The notes under the pieces are model-generated. The model saw only the letters and a program-made list of their open reading frames with translations, was not told the DNA's origin and did no database searches. From Nocardioides sp. (GTDB lineage Bacteria > Actinomycetota > Actinomycetes > Propionibacteriales > Nocardioidaceae): DNA of 7,246 nucleotides. Of the stretch, positions 1 through 5,611 are shown piece by piece. Position numbers and translations under genes: made by a program. How positions within the stretch are numbered: position 1 is the first letter of the stretch; each line of letters starts with the position of its first letter. The stretch is taken from assembly GCA_003519585.1 (NCBI GenBank), contig DOWL01000073.1:1-7246 (forward strand), in the 5' to 3' direction.

Positions 1-458
1 TCGCCTCGGTCACCAACCCCCGCGCGGTCAGCGGCAGCCTCCGCGAGTGCCTGGTCGGCGCGGACGTCTTCATCGGCGTCAGCGCGCCGGGGATCCTCCA
101 GCCCGAGTGGATCGCCGACATGGCCGAGCGCCCGGTCGTCTTCGCGCTCGCCAACCCCGACCCCGAGGTTGATCCGGCCGAGGCCGAGAAGTACGCCGCT
201 GTGGTCGCCTCCGGCCGCTCCGACTACCCCAACCAGATCAACAACGTGCTCGCCTTCCCGGGCGTCTTCCGCGGCCTCCTCGATGCCCGCGCCAGCGACA
301 TCACGATCGACATGCTGCTGCGCGCCGCGGACGCCATCGCTCACGTGGTGCGCGACGAGGAACTCAACCCCAACTTCATCATCCCCACCGTCTTCAACGC
401 CGCGGTGCCGAAGGCGGTGGCGGCCGCGATCCGGGGCGCGTCCACCTCAGGCGCCTGA
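1..458 (+). CDS. NAD-dependent malic enzyme, C-terminal part (5' end outside the window)
   Basis: This is the last 151 residues of a malic enzyme, read from base 3 in an open frame to the TGA at 456-458. Malic enzyme oxidatively decarboxylates malate to pyruvate in the cytoplasm, linking the TCA cycle to pyruvate. The visible part is the NAD(P)-binding domain. It contains the family blocks GADVFIGVSAPGIL, VFALANPDPE, GRSDYPNQINNVLAFPG and VFRGLLDARAS, followed by the usual C-terminal helical stretch with IIPTVFN. These blocks are typical of the bacterial NAD-type enzyme; cofactor preference cannot be settled because the earlier Rossmann segment is missing. The stop codon shares its A with the ATG of the next gene, so the two are probably cotranscribed, although their products have no obvious functional link. 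An internal ATG at 120 is not the real start, because family motifs continue upstream of it. Confidence 0.95.
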   Translation, partial: ASVTNPRAVSGSLRECLVGADVFIGVSAPGILQPEWIADMAERPVVFALANPDPEVDPAEAEKYAAVVASGRSDYPNQINNVLAFPGVFRGLLDARASDITIDMLLRAADAIAHVVRDEELNPNFIIPTVFNAAVPKAVAAAIRGASTSGA

Positions 459-1579
459 TGCGGCGACCACTCGCCGCGTTCGCGTGCGCGGCGGCGCTCG
501 TCCTGGCCGGCTGCGGCGGGGGTGACGAGCCGGCGAGCGAGTCGACTCCGGCGGCGCCGTCGTCGGCGACGGCACCGGTCGCGCCCGAGTCGTCGTCGGC
601 GCCGCCCGCACCCGACACCAGCGCCCCGGAGCCGGCAGCGCCGACCTCGGCCCCGCCGTCGCGGCCCAAGGCGCACCGGGTGCGCGACGTACTCGCGATC
701 TCTGTCGACGGGCTCACGCCGCGGGCCTTCGATGAGCTCGCGCCGGACCGGATCCCGGCGTTCACCCGGCTCCTCCAGGAGGGCGCGGTGACTCTGAACG
801 CGCGCACCGCGGTCGAGCAGACCGTGACGCTGCCCAACCACACCGGGATGCTCACCGGTCGCCGGATCGACCCTGACCAGGGCGGCCACGGCGTCACCTG
901 GAACGACGAGATCCCGGGAAGCACCGTGCCGGGGCCAGACGGCGACGGCGTCGAGTCGGTCTTCGACGTCGTGCACGACGCTGGCGGCACCACGGCGCTG
1001 TTCGCCGGCAAGACCAAGTTCGCGACGTTCGAGCGGTCCTGGCCGGACTCGATCGACGAGTTCGAGATCGACGGGAACGCGGGAGCGCTGGTCGACGACA
1101 CGATCGCCTCCCTGACGGCCGACAAGCGCCGCTTCACGTTCCTGCACATCGAGCTCCCCGACGTCCTGGGCCACGCGACCGGGTGGCTCTCGCCGGCGTA
1201 CCTCGTCGCCGTCCAGGACACCGACCAGCTGCTCGGCGAGATCCTCGACGCCGTGGATTCGACGCCGCGGCTCTCGAAGCGACTGGTCGTCATCCTGACC
1301 GCCGACCACGGCGGACCGGCCGGTGAGAAGCAGCACGACGCGGCCGACAACGCCGCCAACTACACGATCCCGTTCGTGGTCTGGGGTCGCGGCATCGAGT
1401 CGACCGACCTCTACGACCTCAACCCCGACTATGCCAACCCGGGCGACGAGCAGCCGTCGTACGGCGGAGCGCAGCCGATCCGCAACGCCGACGTCGCGAA
1501 CCTCGCCACCGACGTGCTCGGTCTGGGCCCGGTGCCGGGCAGTGAGTTCGACGCCCAGCAGGACCTGGTGTTTCGCTGA
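458..1579 (+). CDS. Lipoprotein, type I phosphodiesterase / nucleotide pyrophosphatase family (alkaline phosphatase superfamily)
   Basis: This is a 373-residue exported lipoprotein likely to hydrolyse a phosphodiester or phosphomonoester outside the membrane. A short basic start and hydrophobic stretch lead to a lipobox LAGC with the lipidated cysteine at 19. A low-complexity Ala/Pro/Ser linker follows (about 24-72), then the catalytic domain. Metal and nucleophile residues match the superfamily: D84 in ISVDG, the probable nucleophile T124 in TLPNH, D235 and H239 in LPDVLGH, D283-H284 in TADHGG, and probably H293. With T124 these would complete a two-metal site. N149 follows the HG pair at 144-145, as in nucleotide pyrophosphatases. 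The ATG overlaps the malic enzyme stop (TGATG), which suggests translational coupling and supports this start, since the signal peptide begins exactly there. The substrate is not predictable. The family is confident; an exact enzyme name is not. Confidence 0.9.
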   Translation: MRRPLAAFACAAALVLAGCGGGDEPASESTPAAPSSATAPVAPESSSAPPAPDTSAPEPAAPTSAPPSRPKAHRVRDVLAISVDGLTPRAFDELAPDRIPAFTRLLQEGAVTLNARTAVEQTVTLPNHTGMLTGRRIDPDQGGHGVTWNDEIPGSTVPGPDGDGVESVFDVVHDAGGTTALFAGKTKFATFERSWPDSIDEFEIDGNAGALVDDTIASLTADKRRFTFLHIELPDVLGHATGWLSPAYLVAVQDTDQLLGEILDAVDSTPRLSKRLVVILTADHGGPAGEKQHDAADNAANYTIPFVVWGRGIESTDLYDLNPDYANPGDEQPSYGGAQPIRNADVANLATDVLGLGPVPGSEFDAQQDLVFR

Positions 1580-1585
1580 GCCACC

Positions 1586-1730
1586 CGCCGGTGGTTGAGC
1601 CCGCAGGCACGCTGGCGCGTTCGGTGTCGAAACCTCGTAACCCGGGGCTGGGACTCACCCGGGGTGCCTTCCCTGCGGAGGTCTCGACACGCTCCGTCGC
1701 ACCGGTCCTCGTTCCTCGGAGCGCCATCAA
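1586..1730. repeat. Intergenic inverted repeat between convergent genes, possible bidirectional terminator
   Basis: The 151 bases between the converging lipoprotein gene and ppgK hold no gene. TGTCGAAACCTC (1625-1636) pairs with GAGGTCTCGACA (1678-1689) with one mismatch. CCCGGG at 1641-1646 and again at 1658-1663 can form an inner stem. Outside these, GGTTGA (1593-1598) and ATCAAC (1726-1731) lie near the two ends as a rough outer match, the last base falling on the ppgK stop codon. The structure could end transcription from both sides, but there is no T tract. The right arm GGTCTCGACACGCTC (1680-1694) matches 14 of 15 bases at 4186-4200, so this is probably one member of a dispersed repeat family. 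Confidence 0.7.
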
Positions 1731-2483
1731 CTACTCGTCGAGCTCCTCGACCACGCACAGGGCGGCGCCGACGACGCCGGCCTTGTTGAGCAGGGTGGCG
1801 GGGACGATCTCGGTGTCGATCTCGACCAGCGGCAAGAACTCCTCGGACTGCTTGCTGATGCCGCCGCCCACCACGAACAGCTCGGGGGAGAAGAGCATCT
1901 CGAGCGTGCGGTAGTAGGTCGTGAGCCGCTTGGCCCAGTGCTTCATCGACAGCCCTTCGCGCTCCCGAGCGCTGTTGGCGGCCCGGGACTCGGCGTCGTG
2001 ACCGTCGATCTCGAGATGGCCGAGTTCGGAGTTGGGGACCAGGACGCCGTCGTAGACCAGTGCCGAGCCGATTCCGGTGCCGAGGGTGGTCACGATGACG
2101 AGTCCGCCGCGGCCCTTCGCGGCGCCGTATCGCACCTCGGCCAGGCCCGCGGCGTCGGCGTCGTTGACCACATGGACGTCGCGGCCGGTGGCGTCGGTGA
2201 ACAGCCGGTCGGCGTCGGTGCCGACCCAGGACTCGTCGATGTTCGCCGCGGAGTGCACGACACCGTGGCGCACCACCCCGGGCACCGTCACCCCGACCGG
2301 ACCGGTGGAGTCGGGGAACCGGCCGAGCAGGTCGACGAAGACCTCCGCGACCGCCTCGGGGGTCGCCGGCGACGGCGTCTTGATCCGCTCGCGCTCGGCG
2401 GCGAACTCGCCCGCCGTGAGGTCGACCGGCGCGCCTTTGATGCCGGTGCCGCCGAAGTCGATGCCGAAGGGGATGTCCGCCAC
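1731..2483 (-). CDS. ppgK: Polyphosphate glucokinase (ROK family)
   Basis: This 250-residue enzyme phosphorylates glucose to glucose 6-phosphate using polyphosphate, and in many homologues also ATP, in the cytoplasm. Recognised features are the phosphate-binding DFGGTG near the N terminus (9-14), VTVPGVV and [12 protein letters not shown] (family-typical), NDADAAG with the presumed catalytic aspartate D108, the second phosphate motif LGTGIGS (134-140), SELGHLE (152-158) and GGGIS (216-220). The sequence closely follows the mycobacterial PPGK pattern. The ROK zinc cysteine cluster is absent, as in this subfamily. A GTG start at 2483 gives the expected length. The frame is open further upstream, but an extension would run into the divergent gene. 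No ribosome binding site precedes the GTG; a TANNNT hexamer six bases upstream fits a leaderless transcript. It converges with the lipoprotein gene and diverges from the next gene. Confidence 0.94.
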   Translation of the reverse strand: MADIPFGIDFGGTGIKGAPVDLTAGEFAAERERIKTPSPATPEAVAEVFVDLLGRFPDSTGPVGVTVPGVVRHGVVHSAANIDESWVGTDADRLFTDATGRDVHVVNDADAAGLAEVRYGAAKGRGGLVIVTTLGTGIGSALVYDGVLVPNSELGHLEIDGHDAESRAANSAREREGLSMKHWAKRLTTYYRTLEMLFSPELFVVGGGISKQSEEFLPLVEIDTEIVPATLLNKAGVVGAALCVVEELDE

Positions 2484-2489
2484 CTGCCC

Positions 2490-2499
2490 ACGGTAACCA
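2490..2499. promoter_or_regulatory. Candidate overlapping divergent -10 elements (ppgK and mycothiol-enzyme gene)
   Basis: On the minus strand TACCGT (2495-2490) has the TANNNT form and lies six bases before the ppgK GTG, the distance expected of a leaderless promoter. On the plus strand TAACCA (2494-2499) shares the same TA step but matches the consensus less well. An alternative for the plus-strand gene is CAGACT (2532-2537), six bases before its GTG. No convincing -35 is seen on either strand. The rest of the 60-base gap holds a weak hairpin (CTCGG at 2503-2507 with CCGAG at 2514-2518) and a G-rich run. Confidence 0.35.
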
Positions 2500-2543
2500 A
2501 AACTCGGTCGCCTCCGAGGGGGGCCCGGGGTCAGACTCCACCC

Positions 2544-3305
2544 GTGCCGACCCAGCTGACCATCGCCCGCCACCTCGACGGGCTCCAGGAGGCGATGCAC
2601 GCGTTCCTCGCGCATGCGCGGCGGGCTGGCCTCGATGCTCCGGTGCCGACCTGCCCTGACTGGACCGTGCTCGACCTGATCGCGCACCAGGGGATGGTCC
2701 ACCGGTGGGCCTGCGCACTGGTCCGCGGCGTGCGCCCCGACGACGAGACCGTCGAGGGGTACGCCGCGCAGGGACGATCGGCTGGCGATCCGCTGGCCTG
2801 GCTGGCCGAGGGCGCCGAGGAGCTGCACGGTTCCTTGGCCGCGGCTCCCGAGGACCTCGAGACGTTCGTCTTCCTCAACGACGCCCCGCCGCCTCGCGAC
2901 TTCTGGGCGCGGCGCCAGTGTCACGAGACGAGCATGCATGCGGTGGACGCCCTGGCGGCCGCGCTCGGCCGGCCGCCGCGACCCGACGAGGTCTGGATCG
3001 ATGCCGAGCTGGCCGGCGACGGGATCGACGAGCTGTTGGCCGGATTCCTGACCCGCCCACGGTCGCGGTTGCGCTGCGAGGAGGAGGCGGTGCTGGTCGT
3101 CCGCCCGGTCGACCTGCCGGATTGGTGGGAGGTCTCGATGGGGCCGCGCCCTGCCGTGACGACGCGACGCACCGCGGCCGACCTACTCTCGGACGAGCCG
3201 GATTGGGAGCTGACCGGCGGCGCCGTCGAGCTCTACGTGAGGCTGTGGAACCGCACCGATCCTCCGGAGGACTGGCGGCGGCTGACCGCGATTACCTGGT
3301 CCTGA
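2544..3305 (+). CDS. Maleylpyruvate isomerase family, mycothiol-dependent-type protein (DinB-like fold)
   Basis: This 253-residue cytoplasmic protein belongs to the actinobacterial family of mycothiol-dependent maleylpyruvate isomerase-like metalloenzymes. The N-terminal four-helix (DinB-like) domain shows the signature [23 protein letters not shown] (34-56). The expected metal ligands are H48 there, plus E128 and H132 in [11 protein letters not shown]. The C-terminal part (about 165-253) is the smaller domain common in the family, ending with a conserved-looking [11 protein letters not shown]. Most members have unknown substrates, so the original isomerase activity should not be assumed. I chose the GTG at 2544 because it puts a normal-length helix before the VPTCPDW motif; a Met at residue 18 would cut into that helix. 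No Shine-Dalgarno sequence is evident. The longer open frame upstream is only antisense to ppgK. Confidence 0.85.
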   Translation: MPTQLTIARHLDGLQEAMHAFLAHARRAGLDAPVPTCPDWTVLDLIAHQGMVHRWACALVRGVRPDDETVEGYAAQGRSAGDPLAWLAEGAEELHGSLAAAPEDLETFVFLNDAPPPRDFWARRQCHETSMHAVDALAAALGRPPRPDEVWIDAELAGDGIDELLAGFLTRPRSRLRCEEEAVLVVRPVDLPDWWEVSMGPRPAVTTRRTAADLLSDEPDWELTGGAVELYVRLWNRTDPPEDWRRLTAITWS

Positions 3306-3355
3306 CGACCGTGGGCCGGGCTCCGGACGACAGGCTCGACCGACGAGGTGGCGCT
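3306..3355. other. Convergent intergenic gap with fragment of dispersed repeat
   Basis: These fifty bases separate the stops of the mycothiol-type gene and tetR. CCGG at 3316-3319 and 3323-3326 could make only a small hairpin, so a terminator is not well supported. Bases 3328-3342 (CGACAGGCTCGACCG) are identical to 4191-4205 inside alkB, suggesting a remnant of the same dispersed repeat. Confidence 0.5.
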
Positions 3356-3943
3356 CTACGCGCCGTGCGCGCGCAGCACCCGGGCCGAGACCCAGGCGAT
3401 GTCGTCCGCCGTACGGTCCGGGGCGGCTGAGGGCTGCATGACATGGCTGAGCACCACCCGGACCACCATGTCGATGGCGGCGTCGAGCTGGGCGGGCGCG
3501 AGGCCCACGTCGTACGGCGCCACCCGCTCGACCACGACGGCCTTGGCGGTCGACAGCAGCGTGCCCGCGTGGGTGGTCAGGAGCGGAAGCAGTTCGGTGT
3601 CGGCGCCATGGGTGGCCGAGACGATCGCGCGCAGCAGCTGGTTGTCCTGCGAGGCTTCGAGTACGGCGCGCGACGCGGCCCGGATCGCCTCGACCAGTTC
3701 GGTCGGGTGGGCGTCGAAGGCCACCGTGACCAGTCCGAGGAAGCGGTCCAGTTCGCGCAGGATCATCGCCTCGGCGAGCGCTGGCTTGGAGCCGACCTCG
3801 TTGTAGACGGTCTGCCGGCTGACCCCCACGACCTCCGCCAGCCGGGCCATGGTCACGTGGGCCCAGCCGTCGTCGGTGGTGAGCGTGACCGCGGCCTCGA
3901 GGACCCGCTCGCGCATGGCGAGCGGGGGCGCGGTCACGGTCAT
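3356..3943 (-). CDS. TetR/AcrR-family transcriptional regulator, likely linked to alkB
   Basis: This 195-residue DNA-binding regulator has a TetR helix-turn-helix near the N terminus, about residues 31-53 (TMARLAEVVGVSRQTVYNEV, then GSK). The remaining helical region (about 60-195) is the variable ligand-binding and dimer domain, which gives no clue to the ligand. The gene starts 23 bases after the alkB stop on the same strand, so the two are probably cotranscribed. TetR-type regulators beside alkB-rubredoxin genes in other actinobacteria (the alkX/alkU type) control alkane hydroxylase expression, so that role is the best inference here. The ATG at 3943 begins just after an 8-bp inverted repeat (3947-3971) that could be an autoregulatory operator. 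An upstream in-frame extension would overlap alkB. The ribosome site is poor (AGGG two bases from the ATG), suggesting coupling to alkB translation. Confidence 0.88.
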   Translation of the reverse strand: MTVTAPPLAMRERVLEAAVTLTTDDGWAHVTMARLAEVVGVSRQTVYNEVGSKPALAEAMILRELDRFLGLVTVAFDAHPTELVEAIRAASRAVLEASQDNQLLRAIVSATHGADTELLPLLTTHAGTLLSTAKAVVVERVAPYDVGLAPAQLDAAIDMVVRVVLSHVMQPSAAPDRTADDIAWVSARVLRAHGA

Positions 3944-3946
3944 GAC

Positions 3947-3971
3947 CCTAGTAGCGCGATGCTCTACTAGG
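3947..3971. promoter_or_regulatory. 8-bp inverted repeat in the alkB-tetR junction, candidate operator
   Basis: CCTAGTAG (3947-3954) and CTACTAGG (3964-3971) are perfect inverted copies with a 9-bp spacer. The site overlaps the alkB stop and lies just upstream of the tetR start. It could be a TetR operator or an RNA hairpin affecting tetR translation. A second perfect palindrome, GGTCATGACC, spans the tetR start codon at 3938-3947. Confidence 0.45.
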
Positions 3972-5412
3972 ACCCGGTCGTCAGTGACCTGTCCAGCGGG
4001 ACGAAGTCGACCTTCTCCCGGACGCCGCAGTCGGGACAGCACCAGCCGTCCGGGACGTCTGCCCACGGCGTACCGGCCGCGAAGCCTTCGCGCTCGTCAC
4101 CCGTGACCACGTCGTAGGTGTAGCCGCAGCCGGGGCAGCGCGCCGCGAGGACGTCGTCGGTCACGGCGGGGAGGCCAGGACGGGTGGTCTCGACAGGCTC
4201 GACCGCCGATGGTGGCGGGTAGGCCGCCAGGAGCCGATCGCGCTTGCGCGGTGAGAGGTTCGCCCGCGACAGGTCGCCGTCGACGTGGGCGAGCACGAGG
4301 GGGTCCATGACCCGGCGCCAGATCGCGGGCACGATGGCGAGCACGATCATCCCGGCGTACCCGGTCGGCAGCACCGGCGACTCCTGGTAGTCGCGCAGGG
4401 TCTGGTAGCGGCGGGTCGGGTTCGCGTGATGGTCGCTGTGTCGCTGCAGGTGGTAGAGGAGCACGTTGGTGGCGATGTTGTTGGAGTTCCACGAGTGCGA
4501 GGGGTCGACCCGCTCGTAGCGCTGCCGCTCGCCTACGCCCACCTGCTGGCGGAGCATGCCGTAGTGCTCCATGTAGTTGACGACCTCGAGCAGGGAGAAG
4601 CCGACGACCGCCTGGATGAGGAGGTACGGCACGATCCCGACGCCGAGCCATGCGACCAGCGCGCCCCAGAGGACCACTGACATCAGCCAAGCGTTGAGCA
4701 CGTCGTTGCTGAGCCGGAACGGGTGCTGCTTCCTACGGGCGTAGCGGCGCCGCTCCAAGCGCCACGCGCTCTTGAGTGAGCCGAGGACGGTGCGCGGCCA
4801 GAACTGGTAGAAGCTCTCGCCGACGCGGCTGCTCGCCGGGTCCTCGGGTGTCGCTACGCGGACGTGGTGTCCGCGGTTGTGCTCGATATAGAAGTGGCCG
4901 TAGCAGCTCTGGGCGAGCGCGATCTTGGACAGCCAGCGCTCGTGGCTCTCCTTCTTGTGCCCGAGCTCGTGGGCGGTGTTGATGCCGATGCCGCCGATGC
5001 AGCCGATCGAGACCGCGAGGCCGATCTTCGCCCAGAGCGGGATCTCGCCGCCGATCCCGAGCGGGTCGCCGCGGGCCACGAGGTACATCGCCGCGACGAA
5101 GCCGACGTACTGGATCGGCAGGAAGAGGTAGGTGATCCACCGGTAGTAGCGGTCCCGCTCCAGCGCTTCGATCACGTCGTCAGGCGGGTTGGACCGATCG
5201 AGACCGGCGACCAGGTCGATGGCCGGCACGATGACGAGGATGACGACCGGGCCGATCCAGAACAGCCCCGGCCAGCCGGTGGCCAGCCAGCCGACGTACC
5301 CGATGAAGAACAGGCTGGGTACGACGAGCCCGATCAGCCACAGGTACCGCTTGGGATCGCGCCACTGCTGGGTCGACCCCGGCGCGACGGTGGCGTTGGC
5401 GATGGCGTCCAT
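3967..5412 (-). CDS. alkB: Alkane 1-monooxygenase fused to C-terminal rubredoxin (AlkB-rubredoxin)
   Basis: This 481-residue integral membrane protein is predicted to hydroxylate medium- to long-chain n-alkanes at the terminal carbon, with electrons delivered through its own rubredoxin. Hydrophobic segments lie at about 23-46, 50-70, 93-113, 126-146 and 240-277. The di-iron histidine boxes are complete: HELGHK (148-153), EHNRGHH (177-183), NYMEHYGMLR (279-288) and LQRHSDHHA (322-330). A linker (about 395-425) leads to a rubredoxin with CPGCG (C426, C429) and CPDCG (C459, C462) holding one iron. Fusions of this kind are known in actinobacteria, for example AlkW1 of Dietzia. The ATG at 5412 has a good ribosome site, GAGGGG, seven bases upstream. 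The linker contains VEPVETTRP (404-412), encoded by a dispersed DNA repeat. A rubredoxin reductase is not present in the window and must be supplied elsewhere. Confidence 0.96.
   Translation of the reverse strand: MDAIANATVAPGSTQQWRDPKRYLWLIGLVVPSLFFIGYVGWLATGWPGLFWIGPVVILVIVPAIDLVAGLDRSNPPDDVIEALERDRYYRWITYLFLPIQYVGFVAAMYLVARGDPLGIGGEIPLWAKIGLAVSIGCIGGIGINTAHELGHKKESHERWLSKIALAQSCYGHFYIEHNRGHHVRVATPEDPASSRVGESFYQFWPRTVLGSLKSAWRLERRRYARRKQHPFRLSNDVLNAWLMSVVLWGALVAWLGVGIVPYLLIQAVVGFSLLEVVNYMEHYGMLRQQVGVGERQRYERVDPSHSWNSNNIATNVLLYHLQRHSDHHANPTRRYQTLRDYQESPVLPTGYAGMIVLAIVPAIWRRVMDPLVLAHVDGDLSRANLSPRKRDRLLAAYPPPSAVEPVETTRPGLPAVTDDVLAARCPGCGYTYDVVTGDEREGFAAGTPWADVPDGWCCPDCGVREKVDFVPLDRSLTTGS
4184..4207. 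repeat. Dispersed repeat copy inside the AlkB-rubredoxin linker
   Basis: The sequence GTGGTCTCGACAGGCTCGACC starts at 4184. Its GGTCTCGACAGGCTC core (4186-4200) matches 1680-1694 at 14 of 15 bases, and 4191-4205 is identical to 3328-3342. Read on the minus strand in the alkB frame it encodes VEPVETTRP (residues 404-412), between the membrane domain and the rubredoxin, a place that should tolerate insertion. Confidence 0.65.
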
Positions 5413-5419
5413 GTCTTCA

Positions 5420-5425
5420 CCCCTC
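5420..5425 (-). promoter_or_regulatory. Ribosome binding site of alkB
   Basis: Minus-strand GAGGGG lies seven bases before the ATG at 5412. It is the clearest Shine-Dalgarno sequence in the window and fixes the alkB start. It sits only two bases from the edge of the proximal inverted repeat (5428-5454). Confidence 0.8.
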
Positions 5426-5427
5426 TG

Positions 5428-5484
5428 CTTGACAAATCACCCGTGTCTGTCAAGTGCCTTTACAGAACCCTAGAGAATGTAAAG
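5428..5484. promoter_or_regulatory. 57-bp nested palindromic operator of four half-sites at the alkB promoter
   Basis: CTTGACA (5428-5434) and TGTCAAG (5448-5454) form a perfect 7-bp inverted repeat with a 13-bp spacer. CTTTACA (5458-5464) and TGTAAAG (5478-5484) form a second with the same geometry. The arms of the two repeats differ at one position. The inner pair TGTCAAG-TGC-CTTTACA is also a near-palindrome, so the whole block is symmetric about 5456. Half-site centres lie 20, 10 and 20 bp apart, roughly on one helix face. The block covers the predicted -10 and transcription start, so a bound regulator would be expected to repress; the neighbouring TetR protein is the obvious candidate. 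Confidence 0.7.
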
Positions 5485-5495
5485 CGTGGTGGCAA
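5467..5495 (-). promoter_or_regulatory. Predicted alkB promoter
   Basis: On the minus strand, TTGCCA (5495-5490) and TAGGGT (5472-5467) form -35 and -10 hexamers with an ideal 17-bp spacer. Transcription would begin near 5460, giving a leader of about 48 bases before the ATG. The -10 lies in the spacer of the distal inverted repeat, the usual place for a repressor operator. Confidence 0.6.
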
Positions 5496-5508
5496 GGGTC
5501 GCCGGCCG

Positions 5509-5582
5509 CTTGTAACTGAGTGTCCGTGCATCTCCTGGGGCGCTAGAGCACACGGGTAGATGCACGGACACTCAGTTACAAG
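5509..5582. repeat. 25-bp perfect inverted repeat with 24-base loop
   Basis: The left arm at 5509-5533 (starting CTTGTAACTGAG) is the exact reverse complement of the right arm at 5558-5582. The 24 bases between (5534-5557) do not pair well. It lies 29 bases past the stop of the di-iron protein gene and 13 bases from the alkB -35, so on the minus strand it could be a strong terminator insulating alkB. No T tract follows. Its length and perfection also fit a small non-autonomous mobile element, but no target duplication is visible at the ends. Confidence 0.85.
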
Positions 5583-5611
5583 TGCTCGTGTGGCGGGTGG
5601 GACGCGAGCTG

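Noticed and set aside
341..1336. Long minus-strand open frames opposite the malic enzyme and lipoprotein genes
   Set aside because: They are Arg-rich products of GC-biased codon use on the real strand, with no recognisable motif; the plus-strand frames carry clear family signatures.
1938..2543. Upstream extension of the mycothiol-type gene
   Set aside because: The frame stays open only because it is antisense to ppgK; the encoded segment has no family match, and GTG 2544 gives the normal protein start.
2484..2939. N-terminal extension of ppgK from an upstream ATG
   Set aside because: It would run antisense through the divergent gene, and PPGK homology begins right at the GTG.
5413..5460. 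Riboswitch in the alkB leader
   Set aside because: The roughly 48-base leader is short and explained by the operator repeat; no conserved riboswitch core is recognisable.
5509..5582. Classical intrinsic terminator
   Set aside because: The stem is strong, but no T tract follows on either strand; it is kept as a repeat with possible terminator function.
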